Shown: positions 34,899 through 44,713 of the stretch, piece after piece
Layout of the letters: every line of letters begins with the position of its first letter
Position numbering within the stretch: position 1 is the stretch's first letter
Assembly: GCA_003755025.1 (NCBI GenBank)
Contig: RJVL01000001.1
Location: forward strand, 682,001 to 746,000
Origin: Diaphorobacter nitroreducens
GTDB taxonomy: Bacteria > Pseudomonadota > Gammaproteobacteria > Burkholderiales > Burkholderiaceae_C
DNA length: 64,000 nt
Direction: 5' to 3'
Notes under the pieces: model-generated
What the model was told of the DNA's origin: nothing
What the model saw: only the letters and a program-made list of their open reading frames with translations
Databases searched by the model: none
Program-made: the position numbers and the translations under genes

Positions 34899-36545
34899 CT
34901 ACGGTTGAGTGGACTGCTCGGGTATGGCCATGCCCTGTGCCGCGCCCACGGCGTCGTCCACGCTCCAGAACAGCGGAATATGCGTGAGCCCGGCGCGCTG
35001 AAGCGCGGCACGCGGGTGGTCCTTGATGCGCGCGAGCAGCAGGGCCAGTCCCCGGCGCGCCAGATGGGCCTGCAACTCCTGCAGGGCCTCCAGCGTGGTC
35101 ACGTCCATGTCGTCGCTGGACTCCACGCTCAGTACCACGGCGCGCACGCCCTGGGCTCCTGCGTGCGTGGCCACGATATGCGCCATGGCCTCGGCATTGG
35201 CAAAGAACAGCGGTTCGTCCGGCCGCAGCACCAGCACGCCCGGCGTGCGCTGCGCCTGCGGGTGCAGCTTGAGCGCGACGAAATCATGCGTGCCCGGCAG
35301 ACGGCCCAGCTCACTGGCGGCCGGCTGCGCAAAGCGGCGCAGCGCCAGCAGCAGCGAAAGCCCCACCGCGAGCAGCATGCCGAACAGCACGCCCAGCACC
35401 AACACGCCGGCCGCGGCGGCCAATGCCATCCAGGCGTCGCCATTCCAGCGCAGCGTGGCCCACAAGGGGCGCGGGCCCAGCTTGTGCGACAGGATGCCGA
35501 TCACCACCGCAGACAGCACCGGTAGCGGCACAAGCGCCAGTGCGCCTTGCGCCAATCCCAGCGCCAACGCAATCGCCGCTGCGGCGACGAGGCCCGTCCA
35601 GCGGCTGTGCCCCCCAGCCTCGTAGTTGGCCGACGAAGCCGAGAAGCCTGCGCCCACGGGCAGGCCCTGCAGCAGGCTGCTGCCGATGTTGGCGGCGCCC
35701 AGGGCCAGCATCTCGCGCCGCGCGTGCACGCGGTCGCCCGCTTGCAGGGCCAGGGAGCGGGCCGATCCCCACGACTCGGCGAACAGGATCATCATCAGCG
35801 CCGGCGCCACCTGGGCGGCGCGCACCCAGTGGTCCCAGTCCAGCCGCGGCCAGCCCCACTGCAGCCCTTGCAGCGTGACCGGCCCCACCAGCACCACGCC
35901 GTGCGCCGCCAAAGGCAGCGCCGCGGACAGCGCGATGCCCAGCGCCAGCACCAGCACCGAGGGCTGCACCCAGGCATGCCGCGCCTGGGCGCGCTGTAGC
36001 GCCAGCCACAGAGCCAGCGCGCCGCAGCCCAGCGCCGCCGTCAGACCCTGTGCGTTGCCGAGCCCGCACAGCCAGTCCCACAGCAGGCCGGGCGTGTGCG
36101 TGCCCTGGGCCGGAACGCCCGTGAGGCCGGGCAGTTGCTTGACGACGATGGTGACCGCGAGCGCCCACGCAAAGCCGCGCAGCACGGGGCGCGAGACGAA
36201 CGCCGCCAGGAAGTCGGCGCGTGCGAGCGCCGCCACGATGAACAGTCCGCCGGTGACCCCGACCAGCGCGAACGCGCCGCCCGTGCCTTCCGCCGCCACG
36301 ACGGACGCGAAGATCGCCGCGGCCGACGACGTGGCCGAGAGCGTGGCGAAGCGGCTGGTGCCGATGAACGGATAGACGAGCAGCCCGACGAGCGCCGCCA
36401 CCAGCGCATGGGCCGGCGGTACGCCGGCGATGGCGGCGTACGCCACCGCCTCGGGAACCAGCAGGCCGGCGATGGCCAGGCCGGCCAGGAACGTGTTGCC
36501 TGCGCGGGGGCGCGAAGGCGCGGCAGGACGATTGGTGGGCAGCAT
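34899..36545 (-). CDS. SulP-family inorganic anion transporter with STAS domain
   Basis: Membrane transporter or channel of the SulP/SLC26 family (548 residues), moving sulfate, bicarbonate, molybdate or dicarboxylates depending on the member. The N-terminal signature is present (FLAGLAIAGLLVPEAVAYAAIAGVPP, then YPFIGTSRFATLSATSSAAA). More helices follow to about residue 400, then a C-terminal cytoplasmic STAS domain (LVLRPDEPLFFANAEAM to KDHPRAALQRAG). The gene starts 28 bases after mog on the same strand, so sulfate or molybdate is an attractive substrate guess, but only from context. Confidence 0.87.
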   Translation of the reverse strand: MLPTNRPAAPSRPRAGNTFLAGLAIAGLLVPEAVAYAAIAGVPPAHALVAALVGLLVYPFIGTSRFATLSATSSAAAIFASVVAAEGTGGAFALVGVTGGLFIVAALARADFLAAFVSRPVLRGFAWALAVTIVVKQLPGLTGVPAQGTHTPGLLWDWLCGLGNAQGLTAALGCGALALWLALQRAQARHAWVQPSVLVLALGIALSAALPLAAHGVVLVGPVTLQGLQWGWPRLDWDHWVRAAQVAPALMMILFAESWGSARSLALQAGDRVHARREMLALGAANIGSSLLQGLPVGAGFSASSANYEAGGHSRWTGLVAAAAIALALGLAQGALALVPLPVLSAVVIGILSHKLGPRPLWATLRWNGDAWMALAAAAGVLVLGVLFGMLLAVGLSLLLALRRFAQPAASELGRLPGTHDFVALKLHPQAQRTPGVLVLRPDEPLFFANAEAMAHIVATHAGAQGVRAVVLSVESSDDMDVTTLEALQELQAHLARRGLALLLARIKDHPRAALQRAGLTHIPLFWSVDDAVGAAQGMAIPEQSTQP

Positions 36546-36573
36546 GGCACGGCCCCGTGGCGGGGCGGCGCGC

Positions 36574-37182
36574 TCAGCGCTGGGGGCGCACGGCGGTCTT
36601 GGGGCGGAAGGCCTTGCAGACCTCGGGGCGTGTCTCCAGGTAGGGCCCGCCGATCAGGTCGATGCAGTAGGGCACGGCGGCGAAGATGCCCGTCACGCGC
36701 TGTGCGCCGCTGTCGTCCTTGAGTCCCTCCAGCGTCTCGGCAATCGCCTTGGGCTGGCCCGGCAGGTTGATGATGAGGCTCTGGCCGCGAATTACCGCCA
36801 CCTGGCGCGACAGGATGGCTGTGGGCACGAACGTCAGCGAGATCTGGCGCATCTGCTCGCCAAAGCCCGGCATCTCCTTGTCGGCCACGGCCAGCGTGGC
36901 CTCGGGCGTCACGTCGCGCAGCGCGGGGCCGGTGCCGCCGGTGGTCAGCACCAGGCTGCAACCAGCGTCCACCAGTTCGACCAGCGTGGCGCTGATGCGC
37001 TCTTTCTCGTCGGGAATCAGGCGCGGCTCGAAAGCAATCGGGTTGTGCAGCGCGCGCTTGAGCCAGTCGTGCAGGGCGGGCAGGCCCTTGTCTTCGTACG
37101 TGCCGCTGCTGGCGCGGTCGCTGATGGAGACGATGCCGATCTTGACCGGCTCGTAGGACGGGGCTTTGTGGGTATCAGGCAT
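36574..37182 (-). CDS. mog: Molybdopterin adenylyltransferase
   Basis: Activates molybdopterin with ATP before molybdenum insertion in cofactor synthesis. The 202-residue product has the MogA/MoaB fold: IGIVSISDRASSGTYEDKG at the N-terminus, the pterin-binding TTGGTGPALRDVTPEAT and LIINLPGQPKAIAETL. The ATG at 37182 is preferred over one at 37200 because GAGGAG lies about 12 bases upstream; it overlaps the stop of darP by several bases, indicating coupling. Confidence 0.92.
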   Translation of the reverse strand: MPDTHKAPSYEPVKIGIVSISDRASSGTYEDKGLPALHDWLKRALHNPIAFEPRLIPDEKERISATLVELVDAGCSLVLTTGGTGPALRDVTPEATLAVADKEMPGFGEQMRQISLTFVPTAILSRQVAVIRGQSLIINLPGQPKAIAETLEGLKDDSGAQRVTGIFAAVPYCIDLIGGPYLETRPEVCKAFRPKTAVRPQR

Positions 37183-37837
37183 CGTCTTCGCGCTCCTCAT
37201 GCACGGCCAGGGCGGCCGCTTCGGTCATCTGGTGGCGCACCAGTTGGAACAGTTCGCGGTAGGCACGCCCCTTGCGCGGGGCCTCGCCCTGCGACTGGGC
37301 CACCCGGGCCTCATGGTCGGACGGCGCATCCTTGCGCGCCTGGCGAATCAGCGCGCGGATCTGTTGCGTGTCCGTGCGCGGAAACTGCTCCAGCCATGCT
37401 GCCAGCGCATTGTCGTCCGCAATGAGGCGGTCGCGCCAGTGCTCGGCCTGGTGCAGGGCCAGCTTCTCGGCGGCGGAGCCGTTGCGCTGTTCGTCCAGCG
37501 CGGCGTGGATGGCCGCTACGGTGTCTTCTTCCAGCTTGCGCATGAGCTTGCCCACGAACTGCATCTGCCGGCGCTTGCCCTCGAAGTTGGTGATGCGGCG
37601 GGCCTCGGCCAATGCATCCTGGAGCTTTTCGGGCAGGTCCAGGCGCGCGAACAGGTCGCTGCGCAGCGTGAGCAGCTCGGAGCCCAGGTCCTGCAGCGCC
37701 TCCATCTCGCGCTTGAGGTCGGTCTTGGTGGCACCGTCGGTGCCTTTGAGTTCGGCCTTGAGCTGCAGGTCCATCTCGCTGCCTTCGGCAACGAAATGGC
37801 CCTTCACAAAATAGCCTTTTTTGGGTTTGCGTGACAT
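37175..37837 (-). CDS. darP: Dual-action ribosomal maturation protein DarP (YjgA, DUF615)
   Basis: Assembly factor for the large ribosomal subunit. The 220-residue protein begins MSRKPKKGYFVKGHFVAEGSE and has the helical DUF615 body (KREMEALQDLGSELLTL, NFEGKRRQMQFVGKLMRKL, ALIRQARKDA, RKGRAYRELFQLVR). The start at 37837 matches the family; the frame is open upstream without similarity. It is divergent from pmbA, the neighbour it also has in E. coli, and overlaps mog at its end. Confidence 0.92.
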   Translation of the reverse strand: MSRKPKKGYFVKGHFVAEGSEMDLQLKAELKGTDGATKTDLKREMEALQDLGSELLTLRSDLFARLDLPEKLQDALAEARRITNFEGKRRQMQFVGKLMRKLEEDTVAAIHAALDEQRNGSAAEKLALHQAEHWRDRLIADDNALAAWLEQFPRTDTQQIRALIRQARKDAPSDHEARVAQSQGEAPRKGRAYRELFQLVRHQMTEAAALAVHEEREDDA

Positions 37838-37932
37838 GGGTGTGCTGGGGGCGGAAACAGGCCCTGCGCGGCGCAGCGGCAATGGCGCCTGCCGCGCGGC
37901 GGCGCGGGTCGGCAAGTATCATAGCCGCCGCT

Positions 37933-39342
37933 ATGAATACATCCAGCAACCGCGCCGCCAGCGGCACTTCTTCCCAGCCCGACAGCGGCTTCAGCTATAC
38001 CCGAGAGTTCTTTGAAGGCCTGGTGGACCATGCCCTGGCCCATGCCAAGAAGTTGGGTGCTACCGACGCGGGGGCGGACGCCTCGGAAGGCTGCGGCCTG
38101 TCGGTGAACGTACGCAAGGGCGAGCTGGAGACGGTGGAGCGCAACCGCGACAAGTCGCTGGGCGTGACGGTGTACGTGGGCCACCGCCGTGGCAATGCGA
38201 GCACGTCCGACTTCTCACTGGCCGCCGTGGAGCGCACGGTGCAGGCGGCCTACGACATCGCCCGCTTCACCGCCGAGGACCCGGTGGCCGGCCTGCCCGA
38301 CTCGGCCGACATCGCGCCACAGGAAACGCACCGCGACCTGCAACTGTTCCACCCCTGGGCCATCACCAGCGAAGAGGCCGCGCTTCTCGCGCTGGAGTGC
38401 GAGGCCGCCGCCTTCAAGACCCACAAACGCATCACCAACAGCGAAGGCGCGGGCGTGTCGGCGCAGCAGAGCCACTTCTTCAGCGCCCACACACGCGGCT
38501 TTCGCGGCGGCTACGCCAGTTCGCGCCACAGCATCTCGGTGGCGCCCATCGCCTCGCTGCCAGGGCGCAATGCCGAGATGCAGCGCGACGCCTGGTACAG
38601 CTCCATGCGCGACGCGCGCGAATTGGCCGCGCCCGAGGCCGTGGGCCGCTACGCCGCCCAGCGCGCGTTGAGCCGCCTGGGCAGCCGCAAGATCCCCACC
38701 ACCGAATGCCCGGTGCTGTTCGAATCGCCCCTGGCCGCCGGCCTGCTGGGCGGCTTCGTGCAGGCCGTGAGCGGCGGCGCGCTGTACCGCAAGAGCAGCT
38801 TTCTCGTCGATTCGCTGGGCAAGCAGGTGTTCGCCAAGCACATCGACGTGGCCGAGGACCCGTTCATCCTGGGCGGCAAGGGCAGCTCGCCGTTCGACGA
38901 CGAGGGCGTGCGCGTGGCGCCGCGCCAGGTGGTGGAGGCGGGCCGCGTGCAGGGCTATTTCCTCAGCACCTATTCGGCGCGCAAGCTCGGCATGCCGACC
39001 ACCGGCAATGCCGGCGGCTCGCACAACCTGGTGCTGTCGTCGCGCCTTACGAAGCCCGGCGACGACCTGGACGCCATGCTGCAAAAGCTGGGCACGGGCC
39101 TGTTCGTGATCGAGCTCATGGGCCAGGGCGTGAACTACGTGACGGGCGACTACTCGCGCGGCGCCAGCGGCTTCTGGGTGGAGAACGGCCGCATCGCTTA
39201 TCCGGTGCACGAGATCACCATCGCCGGCAACCTCAAGGACATGCTGCGCGGCATCGAGGCCGTGGGCGCCGACGCCTACACCTATGGCGCCAAGACGGTG
39301 GGCTCCATCCTCATCAACCGCATGAAGGTGGCGGGCAGTTGA
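37933..39342 (+). CDS. pmbA: Metalloprotease-associated protein PmbA/TldE
   Basis: Partner subunit of the TldD/TldE heterodimeric metalloprotease, which processes modified peptides and antitoxins. The 469-residue protein shows the family layout: ADASEGCGLSVNVRKGELETVERNRDKSLGV in the N-terminal domain and VLFESPLAAGLLGGFVQAVSGGALYRKSSFL, FDDEGV and ELMGQGVNYVTGDYSRGASGFWVENG in the C-terminal domain. As in other TldE proteins no HExxxH zinc motif is seen. tldD is not in the window. It is divergent from darP, with 95 bases between the starts. Confidence 0.93.
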   Translation: MNTSSNRAASGTSSQPDSGFSYTREFFEGLVDHALAHAKKLGATDAGADASEGCGLSVNVRKGELETVERNRDKSLGVTVYVGHRRGNASTSDFSLAAVERTVQAAYDIARFTAEDPVAGLPDSADIAPQETHRDLQLFHPWAITSEEAALLALECEAAAFKTHKRITNSEGAGVSAQQSHFFSAHTRGFRGGYASSRHSISVAPIASLPGRNAEMQRDAWYSSMRDARELAAPEAVGRYAAQRALSRLGSRKIPTTECPVLFESPLAAGLLGGFVQAVSGGALYRKSSFLVDSLGKQVFAKHIDVAEDPFILGGKGSSPFDDEGVRVAPRQVVEAGRVQGYFLSTYSARKLGMPTTGNAGGSHNLVLSSRLTKPGDDLDAMLQKLGTGLFVIELMGQGVNYVTGDYSRGASGFWVENGRIAYPVHEITIAGNLKDMLRGIEAVGADAYTYGAKTVGSILINRMKVAGS

Positions 39343-39367
39343 GCCGCGCCGCGCCGGCAGTCCGCGC

Positions 39368-40288
39368 ATGAGCACGTCGCTGTCGCGGGCCGACTGGGCC
39401 AAGGCGCTGGTGGTGGTTGTGGTCTGGGGGCTGAACTTCGTCGTCATGAAGTGGGGCCTGGCCACGCTGTCGCCGCTGGTGCTGTGCGCGCTGCGCTTCC
39501 TGGCGGCGTCGCTGCCGTTCCTGCTGTTCGTGCGCCCGCCGCGGCACCTGTCCTGGGGCGTGATGGCGGCCTATGGCTTGGTGCAGGGTGTGGGACAGTT
39601 CGGCCTGCTGTTCACCGGCATGCAGCTGGGCATGCCGGCGGGCATGTCCTCGGTGGTGCTGCAGACGCAGGCATTCATCACCATGCTCATGGCGGCAGCC
39701 TTGTTGGGCGAGACGCCGCACCGCTGGCAGTGGCTGGGCCTGTGCATCGCCATCGGCGGGCTGGTGTTCATCGGCGCGGCGCACGGCGATGGCGCCTCCG
39801 GCATGACCCTGGCGGGCTTCCTGCTCACCGTGGGGGCCGCGGCCATGTGGGCCGGCTCCAACCTGCTCACGCGCGTGGCGGCGCGCCAGGGGCCGTACGA
39901 GCCCGTGTCCTTCATCGTCTGGAGCAGCGTGTTCCCCATCGTGCCGCTGTTGCTGTTGGCCTGCGTGGTGGACGGCACGGAGGCCGTGGTGCAGCAGTTG
40001 CGTGGCCTGGGCGGGCGCGAGTTGGGCGTGGTGGCCTATCTGGCGCTGTTGTCCACCCTGCTGGGCTATGGCCTGTGGACGCGCCTGCTGCAGCGCTACG
40101 CCGCCAGCACCGTGGCGCCGCTATCGCTGCTGGTGCCGGTGGTGGGACTGCTGTCGGCCATGCTGCTGCTGGGCGAGCGCCCCACGGCCTGGCAATGGAT
40201 GGGCACGCTGGGCGTGCTGGCGGGCATGGTGATCAACCAGTTCGGCGGGCTGTGGGCCAAGCGCCTCCGCGGGGCTGCATCTATATAG
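39368..40288 (+). CDS. EamA-family metabolite exporter
   Basis: A 306-residue, ten-helix DMT protein with two EamA repeats (AKALVVVVVWGLNFVVMKWGL and GFLLTVGAAAMWAGSNLLTRVAA). The pattern is near E. coli EamA (RhtA/YdeD-like exporters of cysteine pathway intermediates), judged by WGLNFVVMKWGL and LLGETPHRWQWLG. The substrate is uncertain. It follows pmbA by 25 bases. Its stop codon (TAG at 40286-40288) lies inside the edge of palindromic repeat copy 7, so the repeat may have set the present C-terminus. Confidence 0.83.
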   Translation: MSTSLSRADWAKALVVVVVWGLNFVVMKWGLATLSPLVLCALRFLAASLPFLLFVRPPRHLSWGVMAAYGLVQGVGQFGLLFTGMQLGMPAGMSSVVLQTQAFITMLMAAALLGETPHRWQWLGLCIAIGGLVFIGAAHGDGASGMTLAGFLLTVGAAAMWAGSNLLTRVAARQGPYEPVSFIVWSSVFPIVPLLLLACVVDGTEAVVQQLRGLGGRELGVVAYLALLSTLLGYGLWTRLLQRYAASTVAPLSLLVPVVGLLSAMLLLGERPTAWQWMGTLGVLAGMVINQFGGLWAKRLRGAASI

Positions 40289-40342
40289 AAATTGGCTCTA
40301 GCGTTTGCCAGTCAAGCGCTAAATGCTCCTGAAAAAGTAGCA
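40284..40342. repeat. Dispersed palindrome, copy 7, between convergent genes
   Basis: AAATTGGCTCTAGCG-TTTGCCAGTCAAGCGCTAAATGCTCC-TGAAAAAGTAGC. The reverse complement aligns with the trmJ-internal copy over its whole length. Confidence 0.85.
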
Positions 40343-40374
40343 AATCACCTGCGTTCTGCGCAGCAACTTGCCTC

Positions 40375-41391
40375 TCAGCCGCCGCGCACCATGGAGAGGA
40401 TCTTGGCCGTGTCGAGCTGGCGCGCGGTCGCCTGCATCTGCGGCAGGTAGCGCGCCTGCAATTGCTGGCCGTCCTGCATCACGTGCTGGTAGGCGTCCTT
40501 GAGCATGTCGGTGGACAGGGTGCGCCCGCCCGCGTAGTACTGGTTGGCCACATGCCCCAGCGCATAGGTGGCCGCAAAGCTCATGCTGCTGCTCACCGCC
40601 TGGCGCCCCAGGCCACCCAGCAGGCCCTTGCCGGCCTTGCCCAGCAGGCCGCTGAGCAGCTTGCGGCCTGCCTGCTCCAGGTACTGCGAGGTGAGCCCCA
40701 CGCCCAGCGTCGCGAGGAAGTCCTTGATGTGCCCGCGGTCCAGCTCATAGCCGTAGCTCTGGCCGATCTGGTAGACCAGCCGCATTTGCAACGGGATGAT
40801 GGCCAGGGTGGACAGGTTCTCGGGCAGCAGTTCGATGGCGCCGTTCATGATCGACGCCTGCAGGATCTTGCGGTCCATCTCGGCGGGCGGCAGGCTGCCG
40901 GGGCGGCGCTGCGCGGCGGTGGTGGGCAGCGCGTCCGCAGCGGCGGGGTGGGGGGCCGGTGTCGCAGGCGCAGTGGATGCGTCCAATGGCGTTTGCAGAG
41001 GCGCTTGCAAAGGGGCGTCGGCCACGGCCTGGGCCTCGGCATCGAATCCCCCCGTGGTAAGCGCGCCCCCCAGGCCCCAGGCCTGGCGCACCTGGGCCAG
41101 GAAGGCATCTTCCTTGGCGCTGGTGTGGCCGTCGGCTTCGCACACGCACACGGCCATCTCATAAGCCAGCTGGCGCGACTCGGGAGAGGCCAGGCGGCCC
41201 AACACTTCTGGCAGCTGCACACGGCGCAGCAGCACGTCCTGGTACAGGCCGGGCAGGTTGACCTGCGCGTCGCCCGCAAGGCCTTGCGCGACCTCGCGGA
41301 TCTGCTCGCGTTCGCGGTCGTGCTTCTCGCCGTCTGCGTACGAGGCCATCAGGCACAAGGTGAGGGTGGCGCGGATTTCTTCTGCGGTCAT
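40375..41391 (-). CDS. TerB-like / DUF697 (YcjF-type) protein
   Basis: A 338-residue cytoplasmic or membrane-associated protein of unknown function. Residues 1-110 form a TerB-like helical domain with the acidic signatures ASYADGEKHDREREQIREVA and CEADGHTSAKEDAFL, the arrangement that binds divalent metal in tellurite-resistance TerB and DjlA. A Pro/Ala/Thr-rich linker follows (residues about 120-165). The C-terminal half (SIMNGAIELLPENLSTLAIIPLQMRLVYQIG) matches DUF697, with helices and glycine-rich segments able to insert into membranes. ATG 41391 has AGGAG 5 bases upstream. It is monocistronic. Confidence 0.78.
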   Translation of the reverse strand: MTAEEIRATLTLCLMASYADGEKHDREREQIREVAQGLAGDAQVNLPGLYQDVLLRRVQLPEVLGRLASPESRQLAYEMAVCVCEADGHTSAKEDAFLAQVRQAWGLGGALTTGGFDAEAQAVADAPLQAPLQTPLDASTAPATPAPHPAAADALPTTAAQRRPGSLPPAEMDRKILQASIMNGAIELLPENLSTLAIIPLQMRLVYQIGQSYGYELDRGHIKDFLATLGVGLTSQYLEQAGRKLLSGLLGKAGKGLLGGLGRQAVSSSMSFAATYALGHVANQYYAGGRTLSTDMLKDAYQHVMQDGQQLQARYLPQMQATARQLDTAKILSMVRGG

Positions 41392-41481
41392 GGTGCTCCT
41401 GAGGCGGTGAAGAGATGCAGATGGGAGTGCAAGGCGGCAGCGGGGTTCCCTGCCGCGCTGGCCCTTTACCCGTTGGAAAAA

Positions 41482-41508
41482 CAAAAACCGCCCGAGGGCG
41501 GTTTTTGT
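41482..41508. terminator. Bidirectional terminator between fumarase and TerB genes
   Basis: CAAAAACCGCCC-GAG-GGCGGTTTTTG, a 12-bp perfect stem with A- and T-runs built in. It lies 26 bases behind the class I fumarase stop codon on the minus strand. Confidence 0.92.
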
Positions 41509-41534
41509 CACGGACGGTTCACATCGCGAGGCCG

Positions 41535-43094
41535 TCAGGCGGCGACCATGGGCACGACCTTGTATTCGCCCGCGGCGATTTTCTTTTGCCACTCGGCCGG
41601 GCCGGTGATGTGGGCGCTGGTGCCGCCCGCGTCCACGGCCACGGTGACGGGCATGTCCACCACGTCGAACTCATAGATGGCTTCCATGCCCAAGTCGGCA
41701 AAGCCCACCACCTTGGCGTTCTTGATGGCCTTGCTGACCAGGTAGGCGGCGCCGCCCACGGCCATCAGGTAGGCGCTCTTGTGGTTCTTGATGGACTCGA
41801 TGGCGACCGGGCCGCGCTCGGCCTTGCCGATCATGGCGATCAGGCCGGTCTGCTCCAGCATCATGTCGGTGAACTTGTCCATGCGCGTGGCGGTGGTAGG
41901 GCCGGCGGGGCCCACGGCCTCGTCCTTCACCGGGTCCACGGGGCCCACGTAGTAGATCACGCGATTGGTGAAGTCCACGGGCAGCTTCTCACCCTTGGCC
42001 AGCATGTCCTGGATGCGTTTGTGCGCGGCGTCGCGGCCGGTGAGCATCTTGCCGTTCAGCAGCAGCGTCTGGCCAGGCTTCCAGCTCGCGACTTCTTCCT
42101 TGGTCAGGGTGTTGAGGTCCACGCGCTTGCTGGTCTCGGTGTTGGGCGCCCAGTCCACCTTGGGCCACAGGTCCAGGCTCGGCGGGTCCATGTAGACGGG
42201 GCCGGAGCCGTCCATCACGAAGTGCGCGTGGCGCGTGGCCGCGCAGTTGGGGATCATGGCCACGGGTTTGCTGGCCGCGTGCGTGGGGTACATCTTGATC
42301 TTCACGTCCAGCACGGTGGCCAGGCCGCCCAGACCCTGAGCGCCGATGCCGAGGGCGTTGACCTTCTCGTACAGCTCCAGGCGCAGCTCTTCGACCTGGT
42401 CCAGCTTCTCGCCGCGCTGGCTCTTGGCCAGCAGCTCGTACATGTCCAGGTCTTCCATCAGGCTTTCCTTGGCCAGCAGCACGGCCTTTTCCGCCGTACC
42501 GCCGATGCCGATGCCCAGCATGCCCGGCGGGCACCAGCCGGCGCCCATGGTGGGTACGGTCTTGAGCACCCAGTCCACCAGGTTGTCGCTGGGGTTCATC
42601 ATGACCATCTTGGACTTGTTCTCGCTGCCGCCGCCCTTGGCGGCCACCGTCACGTCCAGCGTGTCGCCGGGCACGATCTGCACGCTGATGACGGCGGGTG
42701 TGTTGTCCTTGGTGTTCTTGCGAGCGAACTGCGGGTCGGCGACGACCGACGCACGCAGCGTGTTGTCGGGGTGGTTGTAGCCGCGGCGCACGCCTTCGTT
42801 GATGGCGTCCTCCAGGCTTTGGTCGGCGGCGAAGCCCTCGAAGCGCACGCCCATGCCCACCTTCAGGAACACGTTCACGATGCCCGTGTCCTGGCAGATC
42901 GGGCGGTGGCCCGTGGCGCTCATCTTGCTGTTGGTGAGGATCTGCGCCATCGCGTCCTTGGCCGCGGGGCTCTGCTCGCGCTCGTAGGCGCGGGCCAGGT
43001 GCTGGATGTAGTCGGCGGGGTGGTAGTAGGAGATGTACTGCAGCGCGGCAGCTACGGACTCCACAAGGTCGTTGTACCGGATGGTCGTGGTCAT
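41535..43094 (-). CDS. fumA: Fumarate hydratase, class I (iron-sulfur)
   Basis: Interconverts fumarate and malate in the TCA cycle using an oxygen-sensitive [4Fe-4S] cluster. The 519-residue protein has the alpha and beta parts fused, as in single-chain class I enzymes. Cluster cysteines are Cys67 (PICQDTG), Cys188 (GAGWCPPG) and Cys284 (IPNCAATRH). The C-terminal part carries GPAGPTTATRMDKFTDMMLEQ and KNAKVVGFADLGMEAIYEF. The start at 43094 gives a normal N-terminus (MTTTIRYNDLVESV), though no clear Shine-Dalgarno is seen. It is divergent from the class II fumarase gene. The fumA/fumB distinction is not meaningful here. Confidence 0.95.
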   Translation of the reverse strand: MTTTIRYNDLVESVAAALQYISYYHPADYIQHLARAYEREQSPAAKDAMAQILTNSKMSATGHRPICQDTGIVNVFLKVGMGVRFEGFAADQSLEDAINEGVRRGYNHPDNTLRASVVADPQFARKNTKDNTPAVISVQIVPGDTLDVTVAAKGGGSENKSKMVMMNPSDNLVDWVLKTVPTMGAGWCPPGMLGIGIGGTAEKAVLLAKESLMEDLDMYELLAKSQRGEKLDQVEELRLELYEKVNALGIGAQGLGGLATVLDVKIKMYPTHAASKPVAMIPNCAATRHAHFVMDGSGPVYMDPPSLDLWPKVDWAPNTETSKRVDLNTLTKEEVASWKPGQTLLLNGKMLTGRDAAHKRIQDMLAKGEKLPVDFTNRVIYYVGPVDPVKDEAVGPAGPTTATRMDKFTDMMLEQTGLIAMIGKAERGPVAIESIKNHKSAYLMAVGGAAYLVSKAIKNAKVVGFADLGMEAIYEFDVVDMPVTVAVDAGGTSAHITGPAEWQKKIAAGEYKVVPMVAA

Positions 43095-43142
43095 GTGGGG
43101 GAGGATTCTTGTGAAACGGACGCCCGCGATTATCGCCCTGCA

Positions 43143-43214
43143 CCTTGCACGAGCCTGATGCAAGGGCAAAAGCAAGGGTAGAAGCCCCGTCCGCCCGGCG
43201 TGGCGGCAGGGGCT
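43143..43214. promoter_or_regulatory. Two hairpins in the fumA-fumC divergent region
   Basis: CCTTGCA / TGCAAGG (43143-43149 with 43159-43165) and a longer structure AGCCCC-GT-CCGCC-CGGCGT-GGCGG-CA-GGGGCT (43183-43214). The second has 11 pairs with one symmetric internal loop. Both lie upstream of fumC, in the 191-base gap that must hold both promoters. They may be operators, leader structures or chance GC-rich palindromes. Confidence 0.45.
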
Positions 43215-43285
43215 TTCAGTGGCCTCGCGGCCATTTGCGGTGAAATCGGCCCCGTTGCTCCTTCCCGGATCAGAAAGGCCTTTGC

Positions 43286-44677
<1,392 letters not shown>

Positions 44678-44713
44678 CGGCTGGGAGGGACGTTGCGACG
44701 GTGGGCGGTGCGC

